Assembly: GCA_964558295.1 (NCBI GenBank)
Contig: CAZLDQ010000130.1
Location: 1-16,602 of the forward strand
Reading direction: 5' to 3'
Origin: JBDKTH01 sp964558295
Lineage (GTDB): Bacteria > Planctomycetota > Planctomycetia > Pirellulales > Thermoguttaceae
DNA length: 16,602 bases
Numbering within the stretch: the stretch's first letter is position 1; each line of letters begins with the position of its first letter. Below the pieces are notes generated by a model. That model was not told the DNA's origin and searched no databases. It saw only the letters and a program-made list of their open reading frames with translations. The position numbers and the translations under genes were made by a program. This document shows positions 6,973 to 14,250 of the stretch, in pieces.

Positions 6973-7587
6973 TCAAATGTCTTTCAGTCGCCGCACGGCG
7001 TTACGAGCCCGGAGGAGGAATTCCGACTTGGGTTCTCCGGCCTCCAGCCACATTGGTGGGCCGAAGGTGATGCAGCTCAGAAGCGGCACAGGGAGCACCT
7101 CGCCGCGGGGCAGGATGCGGTTCATGTTGTCGATATAGACGGGGATCATCTCCAGGTCGGGGCGTTTCTTGCAGAGGTAGTAGAGCCCACTCTTGAACTC
7201 CCCCACATCGGGCCCCGAGGTCCGGCCTCCTTCCGGGAAGACGATCAACGAATAGCGATGGCCGATCTCCTTGAGCATCAGGTCGACGGGGCTTTGGTGG
7301 ACCTTGATGTCCTTGCGGTCGATCAGCATCGCGTTGAACACCTGGGTAGCCATGTAGCGACGGACTCGCCCGGCCGTCCAATAGTCCTTGGCGGCCACGG
7401 GCCGGGTCAACGAGCGGATTGCCGGGGGCAAGGCCGACCAGAGGACGATGGCGTCCAGGTGGCTGGTATGGTTGGCGAAATAGACCCGCTGGCAAGCGTC
7501 CGGTTGACAGTCGATCCATCGCACGCTGGCCCCGCTGAGAATCCTGGCGATTAAGGCCAGTATGGATCCGGTGAAGTTGGCTTCCAT
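6973..7587 (-). CDS. plsC: 1-acyl-sn-glycerol-3-phosphate acyltransferase family protein
   Basis: This family transfers an acyl chain to lysophosphatidate, making phosphatidate at the membrane. The 204-residue protein shows the acyltransferase block I as His40-x4-Asp45 (NHTSHLD), block III as FPEGGR at 117-122 and block IV as IPVYI at 148-152. A hydrophobic N terminus (SILALIARIL) is a likely membrane anchor. The reading frame stays open far upstream of ATG 7587, but that part has no family resemblance and no good start. GAGG abuts the ATG, so the ribosome site is poor. The gene lies upstream of cdsA on the same strand, which fits the phosphatidate-to-CDP-diacylglycerol pathway. A related lysophospholipid substrate cannot be excluded. 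Confidence 0.88.
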   Translation of the reverse strand: MEANFTGSILALIARILSGASVRWIDCQPDACQRVYFANHTSHLDAIVLWSALPPAIRSLTRPVAAKDYWTAGRVRRYMATQVFNAMLIDRKDIKVHQSPVDLMLKEIGHRYSLIVFPEGGRTSGPDVGEFKSGLYYLCKKRPDLEMIPVYIDNMNRILPRGEVLPVPLLSCITFGPPMWLEAGEPKSEFLLRARNAVRRLKDI

Positions 7588-7922
7588 CCTCAGTATCGCC
7601 AGCCCGATGGTGCGGGAGGACGCTGGTCTCTCCCCCTGACTGCTGCCTACGATGTGTACAGGGCCCCAATTGGTCTTCTCTATGGTAGCTTGTGGGGGAC
7701 CGAGAGCAAAGGCCTCTCGGGACGCCCTGATATGGGGGGTGACGTCCTCCTGAACCCATTTCCTGGCTCCTGAGGTTTGCCGGCCCAAGGCGTGCGGGGT
7801 TGACCCGTTGTTTCCGTTCCCGGTACAATCCGCCCCAGCCCCGCTGGCAGTTGGGGGGGCAATTGCCGCTGGGGTGGTCTTCGCGACGGCGCATGAACCT
7901 GGCAAAACGCGAAAGGACTCGC
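7588..7922. other. Divergent intergenic region between plsC and the GT-C glycosyltransferase gene
   Basis: These 335 bases hold no credible gene. They contain a clear plus-strand promoter at 7800-7829 and the ribosome site AAAGGA at 7912-7917. I found no convincing minus-strand promoter for plsC. Confidence 0.6.
7800..7829 (+). promoter_or_regulatory. Sigma70-like promoter of the GT-C glycosyltransferase gene
   Basis: TTGACC at 7800-7805 and TACAAT at 7824-7829 are each 5/6 matches to consensus, with an 18-base spacer. Transcription would start near 7836, giving a leader of about 87 bases before ATG 7923. This is the best complete two-box promoter in the window. Confidence 0.6.
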
Positions 7923-9674
7923 ATGGAAGAACGTCCCGACAGGCAGCAAGACGGCCTCGAACTCCCCAGCCACTTCTCCGACACCGTGGTCCCAGCGTTG
8001 CCACGGCGAGGCTGGCTGCTGATGGGTTTGGTTCTTGCTTGCTTTTTGCCACGTGCGTGGGAAGCGGTGCACTGGGATGCGATATGTCCCGACACGATCT
8101 ACTATCTAGACTGTTGCCGAGCCTTGGAAGAGGGCAATCTTCACGAGGCGTTCTCGGAGTTGAATCTCAACATCTATCCGGTGATCCTCCTGGGGCTTCG
8201 TGCAACGGGGTTGGACTGGCAGGTCACGGGGGAGTGGTTTAGCGTGTTGATGGCGACGTTGACGGTCCTGCCGTTGTTCGGCTGGATTCGCCGCCAATTC
8301 GACGATCGCGTGGCCATCGTGGCGTGCTTGCTCTACGCCTTTCATCCCAAGTTCGTGGCTTACACACCCTTGATCATTCGCGACCCAGCGTACTGGTTTC
8401 TTTTTGCCCTATCGCTTTACCTGATCTGGCGGGCAATCCTGGAAATCCGCGTCTGGCTTTTCCTGGCTGCCGGACTCGCTTTGACACTCGTGGTCCACAC
8501 ACGTTTCGAGGGGTGGCTCCTGCTGGTGCCCTTGCTGCTTTGGTCGGCGGCACGCTTGCGTGCGGTTCCCGGGCGGCGCCGGCAACTGGTGTTGGGAACG
8601 ATGGGCACTCTGGCGGTGATCCCGTTGTCGATCGTGCTCGTCAACGTGACGTTACTTCGGGACGCGCCCTGTTGGAGCCTGGTGCGTCCGGCGCATCAGC
8701 GGGCGCTCATGGATTGGACGCGGGACATGCTTGGTTTGGGAACAGTCCGGAAGATTTCGTCCGTATCGTCCGATCCTGCCTCGGCGAGGGGAGGGGAAAC
8801 CGCGCCGCCCGTCGCCCAGACGGCTCCGACGACAACGGCCGACGAAGCTCTGCTTGCTCGGCCCCTGGAAGTCTCGTCCTATCCGGTGTTGATGGAAAAG
8901 ACGGCCGTGCGACTGGTCAAGATGTACTCGTATGCCTTCGGTTTCGTGGCCCTCTGTGGGGTCTGGGGGCAGCGACGGATGTACGTTCGTTTCGAGCACT
9001 TGGTTCTGCTCGGGATGAGTCTGGTTCTGTTTGGCATGGTGGCGATCCGGTTGAGTGTGACACGCATTGACTTGCGCTACTACGTCCCCATGATCTTGGT
9101 TTCGTTCCCCTGGATGGCGCTGGGAATTCTCTGGTTAAGCGATCGGTTTATCGCTCTGACGTCGCGTTGGTGCGCCTGGAATGCGTCGAAGCGCAAGGGG
9201 GTGATTGCGGCTGCGCTGGTCCTCACGATTGTATTGGGATTGCCGGAGATGAAGTTTTCGTCCGCTGCGGGGATGCAGCATCAGGCGGCGATTGGGAGTT
9301 GGATTCTTGAGCGTTTGGGGGCCGGGCGATTGGTCTATGCAAACGTGCGCGAGGTGATCCTGTTGCAATACTATTCGCACAGCCTCTTGGTGCGTTACCC
9401 CGAGCATTCTCGCAATCCGAGTCCCAGTTTGCGGCAGTTTCTCGCGTCCCAGTCTCCCGAGGTCATCATCCTTTGGACCGACGAAGGCCAATCTGCGTGG
9501 GCCGACTTTGCGCAAGAGCTTCTCCGCGACGAGGCCCTGGGCTACCGCTTGATCGCCCGCGATGAGCTGCCGCCGGAAAGCGGCGAGGTGTGTGTCTTGG
9601 TACGTCGCGACAAGCTTGGAGAGGACCGCCCCGACGACCGGTCATCGGCCAAAGCGGAGACCATTTTGCGGTAG
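7923..9674 (+). CDS. Polytopic membrane glycosyltransferase, GT-C / ArnT-PMT type
   Basis: This 583-residue membrane protein resembles the GT-C superfamily (family 39 mannosyltransferases and ArnT), which move a sugar from a lipid-phosphate carrier to an acceptor on the outer side of the inner membrane. After a polar N terminus comes a first membrane segment (about 31-45). The acidic loop that follows has Asp52 and Asp57 in WDAICPDTIYYLD, where GT-C enzymes keep catalytic acidic residues. Many hydrophobic helices follow, then a soluble C-terminal part. ATG 7923 is chosen because AAAGGA lies five bases before it; upstream in-frame starts lack this. It stands alone, between phospholipid genes and a convergent LPS-core cluster. 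A role in glycosylating lipid A, a cell-surface polymer or protein is possible, but sugar and acceptor are unknown. Confidence 0.75.
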   Translation: MEERPDRQQDGLELPSHFSDTVVPALPRRGWLLMGLVLACFLPRAWEAVHWDAICPDTIYYLDCCRALEEGNLHEAFSELNLNIYPVILLGLRATGLDWQVTGEWFSVLMATLTVLPLFGWIRRQFDDRVAIVACLLYAFHPKFVAYTPLIIRDPAYWFLFALSLYLIWRAILEIRVWLFLAAGLALTLVVHTRFEGWLLLVPLLLWSAARLRAVPGRRRQLVLGTMGTLAVIPLSIVLVNVTLLRDAPCWSLVRPAHQRALMDWTRDMLGLGTVRKISSVSSDPASARGGETAPPVAQTAPTTTADEALLARPLEVSSYPVLMEKTAVRLVKMYSYAFGFVALCGVWGQRRMYVRFEHLVLLGMSLVLFGMVAIRLSVTRIDLRYYVPMILVSFPWMALGILWLSDRFIALTSRWCAWNASKRKGVIAAALVLTIVLGLPEMKFSSAAGMQHQAAIGSWILERLGAGRLVYANVREVILLQYYSHSLLVRYPEHSRNPSPSLRQFLASQSPEVIILWTDEGQSAWADFAQELLRDEALGYRLIARDELPPESGEVCVLVRRDKLGEDRPDDRSSAKAETILR

Positions 9675-9717
9675 CGCGACGGAGCTTTTCGGGCGACGTT
9701 TGGGCGGTTGCGGTCCG

Positions 9718-10614
9718 TCAGGGTTCGATGGGAGGGAGCGAGGTGGTCGCGGAGAGGATCTTGCCCCGCAGTCGTTCCAACCAGAGCCGACTGAACCGCG
9801 CAGGTTCGGGGAGCACCTCCTGACACGGCGTTCCGGCGCGGAGATAATATCGCAAAAAGGCCGAGGGGAGGATTCCCCATCTCTTGAGAAAACGGAGTCG
9901 GGCCGTTTTGACGTTGCGTTTCTTCGAACCGCGGACGAGGGTCGTCGTGCGTTCCCCGAAGTGATAGACCAGACTCGATCCGACCCCCCAGAACCGGCGG
10001 CACCCGAGACGCCACAACTTCATCGAAAAGTCGATATCGGAATAGAACCCGGGCGATAACTCCTCACTATACCCGCCAATCTTGTCCCACCACTTGCGGT
10101 GGATGCCGCACGGCGGCCAGGTTGCTCCCGACCAGTTGTCGCAAGCCAAGCGGCCGGCGTGAAAATCGGCGAGGAGCCGGTCTTCGGCGAAGGAATCCAC
10201 GTCCGCCCCATAGTCCGCCTGGACTGCTTTCGGGCTGATGGGAGCCCGTTGAACCATCGTTCCCGAGACGTAACACATCTCCCGACTGCCGCACTCGGCG
10301 AGCCGTTGGTAGAGAAGCCGGTCCCAGCCGGGCAAGACGTACATGTCGTCGTTCAAATAGACGAGGTATTCGCCGTTACACTTCTCCGCCGCGAGATTCA
10401 TGGCGCGGCAGATCCCGGCGTTCTCTGGGGTCCAGGTGTATTGGATACCCTGTTGCTTCACGTAGTCGCACGTTCCGTCGCTTCCTTCATTCACATGCAG
10501 GACGACCTCGTGCGAAAGCTCGCTGTGTTTGGCGATGCTCGAAAGGCATAGCTTCAGCATGCCCAGATTGTTCCAGGTGGGAATGATGATACTGAGTTGG
10601 GGCGATGAGGACAT
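9718..10614 (-). CDS. Family 2 glycosyltransferase
   Basis: This 298-residue soluble or membrane-associated enzyme should add one sugar from a nucleotide-sugar donor, with inversion. The GT-A fold is shown by the N-terminal LSIIIPTWNN, the nucleotide-binding NDDM at 88-91 in the DXD position, and DIDFSMKLWRLG from Asp193, where the family keeps its acidic catalytic region. The ATG at 10614 has AAAGG five bases upstream; the GTG two codons earlier is less likely. It begins 25 bases after the stop of the WaaF-like gene on the same strand, so the two are probably one transcript, and it likely modifies the same LPS core. Donor and linkage cannot be read from the sequence. Confidence 0.85.
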   Translation of the reverse strand: MSSSPQLSIIIPTWNNLGMLKLCLSSIAKHSELSHEVVLHVNEGSDGTCDYVKQQGIQYTWTPENAGICRAMNLAAEKCNGEYLVYLNDDMYVLPGWDRLLYQRLAECGSREMCYVSGTMVQRAPISPKAVQADYGADVDSFAEDRLLADFHAGRLACDNWSGATWPPCGIHRKWWDKIGGYSEELSPGFYSDIDFSMKLWRLGCRRFWGVGSSLVYHFGERTTTLVRGSKKRNVKTARLRFLKRWGILPSAFLRYYLRAGTPCQEVLPEPARFSRLWLERLRGKILSATTSLPPIEP

Positions 10615-10639
10615 AACCACCTTTCAAGCTTGTCCAGGC

Positions 10640-11692
10640 CTAAGCGGCATGCTGGACCTCTTCGGCCAGAAGCCGGCTCATCGCGTGGTAGACCATGTCG
10701 ACCGACAACTCGCGCATACAGCGTTGATGGCCATAAGGACAGGTTGCTTGCCGACAGGCGATGCAGTCCAGTTCCACCCGGAGGTCAATGGCGTGGACGG
10801 TCGGATTCGCGCTCCAGAGCGGCACGGTTGGGCCCCGCAGGGTGACGACCGGTTTGCCGAAGGCGGCGGCCACATGACGCGGCCCGCTGTCGGTGGAGAC
10901 CATCAGACGGGTGCGCGCGATGCAGGCCTTGCACGTACCCAAGTCCATCGGCTGCTCGGCCATCGAAAACACACGCGGATGCCCGGCCTGCCGCACGATC
11001 TCAATCGCGGCCTGACGTTCCTTGGGGCCGCACATCACCAGGATGTCGTGCTCCCACTGCGTGGCAATTCGCCGGGCCAACTCGGCGAAGTATTCCAGCG
11101 GCCAGTTGCGTGCTGCGCCGTTGGAACTCCCCGAGTTGACGGCCACGATCCGGCCGTCGCTCCGAAGGCCGAGATTCTGCCAAACCTGATCGGCCGACTG
11201 TTGCTCAGCGTCGGTCAGCCTCAGTTCCAAACGCGGTGACTCCGGCGGGCAACCCAGCGCTTCGGCAAGGTTCAGGTAGTAATCGACCACCGGGCAGTCG
11301 GCCACGCGGCGGCCATTGCGGGGAGGGTAGAGTTTGCCGGTCAGTAGCGGGCCGCGGCCATTACGCACATAGCCGATTCGCTCCTTGCATCCACCGAGCC
11401 ATGCCAAGACCGCTTGACGCAAGGAATTGGGCAGCAGCACGGCCATGTCAAACCGTTCCTGACGCAACCGGCGGACCAGAGGCCACTGGCGCACCTGCGG
11501 ATCTTCTCCCCGGGGATGGAAATACCACTGTTCATCGAGCCAATCGGTTCCCGCAAGCACGTCGGCCAGGTAGGGACGCATGATCCCCACGATTCGTGCT
11601 TGCTGTCCGAAGTGCCGCCGGAGGGCACGCAATGTGGGCGTGGCCATCACCAGATCACCGAGCCAATTGGGGAGAAAGATGCAGAGGTTCAT
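10640..11692 (-). CDS. waaF: ADP-heptose:LPS heptosyltransferase, WaaF-like (GT9)
   Basis: Family 9 heptosyltransferases add L-glycero-D-manno-heptose to the inner core of lipopolysaccharide on the cytoplasmic face of the inner membrane. The 350-residue protein has the N-terminal motif PNWLGDLVMATPTLRAL with Asp13, at the position of the catalytic Asp of WaaC. The donor-binding segment MVSTDSGPRHVAAAFGKP spans 264-281. Cysteines 310, 313, 318 and 325 form a cluster (DCIACRQATC and GHQRCM) seen in WaaF-type members. The ATG at 11692 lacks a clear ribosome site. It lies downstream of lpxK, on whose product the core is built, and upstream of a family 2 glycosyltransferase. Whether this organism uses heptose or another sugar is inferred. 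Confidence 0.87.
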   Translation of the reverse strand: MNLCIFLPNWLGDLVMATPTLRALRRHFGQQARIVGIMRPYLADVLAGTDWLDEQWYFHPRGEDPQVRQWPLVRRLRQERFDMAVLLPNSLRQAVLAWLGGCKERIGYVRNGRGPLLTGKLYPPRNGRRVADCPVVDYYLNLAEALGCPPESPRLELRLTDAEQQSADQVWQNLGLRSDGRIVAVNSGSSNGAARNWPLEYFAELARRIATQWEHDILVMCGPKERQAAIEIVRQAGHPRVFSMAEQPMDLGTCKACIARTRLMVSTDSGPRHVAAAFGKPVVTLRGPTVPLWSANPTVHAIDLRVELDCIACRQATCPYGHQRCMRELSVDMVYHAMSRLLAEEVQHAA

Positions 11693-11769
11693 TCGTTCGT
11701 ACGCCAGAGTATGGGCAAGTCCATTGGGGTCGGAGGACTGGGGTGTCTGGGCAAAAGGCCTAAAGGCAA

Positions 11770-11788
11770 AGGTGACGCGACATCACCT
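11770..11788. repeat. AGGTGA/TCACCT inverted repeat upstream of waaF
   Basis: AGGTGA (11770-11775) and TCACCT (11783-11788) form a perfect 6-base dyad around seven bases, in the 201-base gap between lpxK and the WaaF-like gene. It lies about 80 bases before the waaF start. The symmetry would suit a regulator binding site, but a chance occurrence is also plausible. No T-run follows in either direction that would make it a convincing terminator. A minus-strand TGGTAAGAT further upstream (around 11825) resembles an extended -10. Confidence 0.35.
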
Positions 11789-11893
11789 ATTTTCGCCGAG
11801 GATAACCGTCTGCGAGAATCTTACCAAGAGCAGTTCGCAGTGCTCCATTTCGCCTGGCAGGAGGCGTGAAGCAGGGGCCCCGAAACGCTGAGA

Positions 11894-12991
11894 TCATTTG
11901 TCCGGAAGGGGGGGCGTCAGGAGGAGCGAGGCCAGCCGGTCCTCCAGTTCCCGTTGCCCGGCGAGGAAATCGAGGCCGATCGTTAGGGCCCAGAGGGGCG
12001 TTGGGCCGAGGTGGTCCACGTTCAGCTTGACGAGGTCCTTGTGGGTACAGATGACGGCGGCCACGTTTTGCCCGGCAGCCCAGGCGGCCAGGGAGTCGAG
12101 TTCCCCAGGGCCGTAGGCGTGATGATCGGGGAACTCGCGGAAGGCGACCACCTGACAGCCACAGGCGGTGAGCGTGTGACGGAAACCGGCCGGATTGCCC
12201 AAACCGCAGAAGGCGGCGACCCGTTGGCCGCACAACGTCTTGAGCGGTTGTTCGTGACCGGAGGCGGCCCGCCAGGCACGCGGGGCGTGCGTCACCTCGG
12301 CCCAGGTGGCGGCCGGGGCCAGGTGGCGGACTTGCCGTTGGATCGCCTCCCGTGCGGCCGGCGTGAGGAGGTCGGCGCGTGAGAGGACGACGACCTGAGC
12401 CCGGCGAAGCCCAGCGACCGGCTCGCGGAGCGTGCCACGCGGAAAGACGTGGCCAAACCCGAACGGCTCCAGGGCGTCCAGGAGGACGAGATCCAGATCC
12501 CGGGCGAGGCGGCGGTGCTGGAAGGCGTCGTCCAACAGGAGCACTTGGGGGTTGAATTGCTGGATTGCGTGCTGGGCGGCCGCCACGCGGTCGGGATTTT
12601 GCAGGTGGGGAACGGTCGGGAGTTTCTGTTTCAACTCCCGGGCTTCGTCATTTTCCCGGCCCGCCTTGGCCCCGTAGCCCCGGCTGATCAGGGTCACGCG
12701 AAGCTGCTGCTGGCAACACCAGCGGGCGAGCCACTCGACCATCGGAGTCTTGCCGGTCCCGCCCAAGGTGAGATTCCCCACGCTGATCACCGGCACCGGC
12801 ACGCGATGGATCGTCGCCCGGCCAGTGTCGAAGCGGGTGTTGCGCCAGCGGATCGCCAGGGTATAGGGGATTTCGGCCCCCCGCAGGCCAAGTCGCAAAA
12901 CCGCAGCCGCGAGGCCGCGCTGTCGACCACTGACGAGTTGTCGAAACGTGGAGGGGCTAAGCAACGCGGTCTCCCGAGAACGTGATCCCAT
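11894..12991 (-). CDS. lpxK: Tetraacyldisaccharide 4'-kinase
   Basis: LpxK phosphorylates the 4'-position of the lipid A disaccharide at the inner membrane, the sixth step of the Raetz pathway. The 365-residue protein has an N-terminal hydrophobic anchor, SVGNLTLGGTGKTP with the Walker A lysine at Lys81, DDAFQHRR at 154-161 (the family DDxxQH motif) and VFPRGTLREP. The length suits the family (about 330-380). ATG 12991 is chosen because a promoter-like pair lies just upstream; GGAAGG is close, only two bases away. A TTG at 13018 would add nine residues, and a TTG nine codons further in could also be the start, since family resemblance begins at LSPSTFRQLVSG. It starts an lpxK-waaF-GT2 group and is good evidence for an outer membrane with lipid A. 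Confidence 0.93.
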   Translation of the reverse strand: MGSRSRETALLSPSTFRQLVSGRQRGLAAAVLRLGLRGAEIPYTLAIRWRNTRFDTGRATIHRVPVPVISVGNLTLGGTGKTPMVEWLARWCCQQQLRVTLISRGYGAKAGRENDEARELKQKLPTVPHLQNPDRVAAAQHAIQQFNPQVLLLDDAFQHRRLARDLDLVLLDALEPFGFGHVFPRGTLREPVAGLRRAQVVVLSRADLLTPAAREAIQRQVRHLAPAATWAEVTHAPRAWRAASGHEQPLKTLCGQRVAAFCGLGNPAGFRHTLTACGCQVVAFREFPDHHAYGPGELDSLAAWAAGQNVAAVICTHKDLVKLNVDHLGPTPLWALTIGLDFLAGQRELEDRLASLLLTPPLPDK

Positions 12992-13021
12992 CGCCTTCCG
13001 CGGATTGTCGGTATGCAAGGG

Positions 13022-13050
13022 ATTGTGGAAGAAGGTTCACGTGCGATCAA
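13022..13050 (-). promoter_or_regulatory. Candidate lpxK promoter
   Basis: On the minus strand TTGATC (13050-13045) and CACAAT (13027-13022) are 17 bases apart, each a 4/6 match to consensus. Transcription would start near 13015, about 24 bases before ATG 12991, and would exclude the TTG at 13018. This is a weak visual match with correct geometry. Confidence 0.3.
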
Positions 13051-13146
13051 CCCCAGCGCGCCGAGGTCGTCTACGGGCCGTTGCCAATCGCCCGCAGCCA
13101 CCGGTCACACGGACGTTCTGGGGACGCGGGGGAGGTGCTGATGGGG

Positions 13147-13728
13147 TCACGGTTGGGCGAATTGGCGGTCGACGAGTTGTCGCACCTCGGCGAGCCACTG
13201 GCTACGCTGTTCGGGGGTGCTGAGGATGATCGGCTCGAAGTTACGACGCAGGAAATCGCGGACCCCGCACATGCCGAAGATCACCGTTTTCCAGAGATTC
13301 TCCAGGGGGTCGCCGTAGACGTTCAGCTCGATGTCGCGTGGGGTGTTCGAGGTGGTGATCACCAGTGCCCGTTTGCCGCGCAAGAGTTCGTTGATTCCGT
13401 TCGGGCCGAACTCATAGACCACGCCCTGGCGAAACACGCGATCGACCCAACCTTTGAGAATCGCCGGCGGTTGGCCCCACCAGTTGGGATGCACGATGAC
13501 ATACCCCTCGGCCTCGCGGACTTCGTGGCAATGCTGTTGGATAACCGGGTGGGGTTGGGCAGTCTTGGGGATTTCTTCGTGGGGGAGGACCGGGTCAAAC
13601 CCTTCGGCGTAGAGGTCGTGATAGCGAACCTCGTGCCCCGCCCGTTGCAACTGTTCGATAGCCGTTTGCGCAATCGCGTGACAGAAGCTACCCTGATGTT
13701 GATGGCCGAGGATGACAAGGACTTTCAT
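13147..13728 (-). CDS. Flavodoxin-fold NAD(P)H oxidoreductase (quinone reductase / KefF type)
   Basis: This 193-residue protein belongs to the Flavodoxin_2 family, which reduces quinones or other small acceptors with two electrons from NAD(P)H using bound FMN or FAD. The N-terminal beta strand and flavin phosphate loop read MKVLVILGHQHQGSF. The flavin-ring segment reads HPNWWGQPPAILKGWVDRVF, followed by VVYEFGPNG, all typical. The ATG at 13728 has AGGA ten bases upstream. It is 90 bases after the thioesterase gene and 155 bases before lpxK on the same strand, so it may be cotranscribed with either. KefF-type members are regulators of potassium efflux, but no kefC is nearby, so a general quinone reductase role is more likely. 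Confidence 0.87.
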   Translation of the reverse strand: MKVLVILGHQHQGSFCHAIAQTAIEQLQRAGHEVRYHDLYAEGFDPVLPHEEIPKTAQPHPVIQQHCHEVREAEGYVIVHPNWWGQPPAILKGWVDRVFRQGVVYEFGPNGINELLRGKRALVITTSNTPRDIELNVYGDPLENLWKTVIFGMCGVRDFLRRNFEPIILSTPEQRSQWLAEVRQLVDRQFAQP

Positions 13729-13818
13729 GGGTGGAGTTCCTACGGAGGCGGCAAGGAGGGGTCAGGGGTTGAAGTCTGGGGTTTCGGGGCAGAGGGCGAA
13801 CAACGTGGGAAGTGGGGT

Positions 13819-14250
13819 TCACGCCGTTCGCCTTGCCCTGTGTTCGACAACGGGATAGGCGGCGGCGATCTCCGGAAGGATGCGAGTGGGGCGGCCGGTG
13901 GCATAGTTGACAAAGGCCCAGAGGGTTTCGGCGGTGGCCAGGAGGGCCTGGTCCGACTCGCGCACGATCTGGTAACGGCGCAGGGAGGTGGCCTTGTTCA
14001 TGGAGGCCACCCAGGTCTCGACAACGATCGGCTCGCCGCGGTAGGCCGACTGGAGGTATTCGATCTTATGGGACCGCACGACCCAACCGCAGCCGGCCGC
14101 CTGATACCGCGCTGTCGACCAGCCCAGCGCCGTAGAATGGGCCACGGCGGCGTCCTGCAGCCACGCGACGTAACAGACGTTATTTGCGTGGCCGAGGACG
14201 TCGACCTCGTCGGGCGAAATCGTGTGGCGGTAGCGGTAGATCTCCGGCAT
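13819..14250 (-). CDS. Acyl-CoA thioesterase, hotdog fold (4-hydroxybenzoyl-CoA thioesterase / YbgC type)
   Basis: Members of this family hydrolyse acyl-CoA or aryl-CoA thioesters. The 143-residue single hotdog domain has the motif DEVDVLGHANNVCYVAWLQDA, in which Asp17 is at the position of the catalytic Asp of the Pseudomonas 4-hydroxybenzoyl-CoA thioesterase. The length is normal (about 130-150). The start codon overlaps the stop of the phosphorylase gene by one base (TGATG), so translation is probably coupled. The frame stays open upstream, but that sequence lies within the phosphorylase gene and has no thioesterase character. The true substrate is unknown; links to phospholipid or fatty acid turnover are possible because of the window content. 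Confidence 0.85.
   Translation of the reverse strand: MPEIYRYRHTISPDEVDVLGHANNVCYVAWLQDAAVAHSTALGWSTARYQAAGCGWVVRSHKIEYLQSAYRGEPIVVETWVASMNKATSLRRYQIVRESDQALLATAETLWAFVNYATGRPTRILPEIAAAYPVVEHRARRTA

Noticed and set aside
7588..8052. Long N-terminal extension of the PlsC-like protein
   Set aside because: The frame is open but has no acyltransferase resemblance, lacks a good start, and overlaps the promoter and first codons of the divergent gene.
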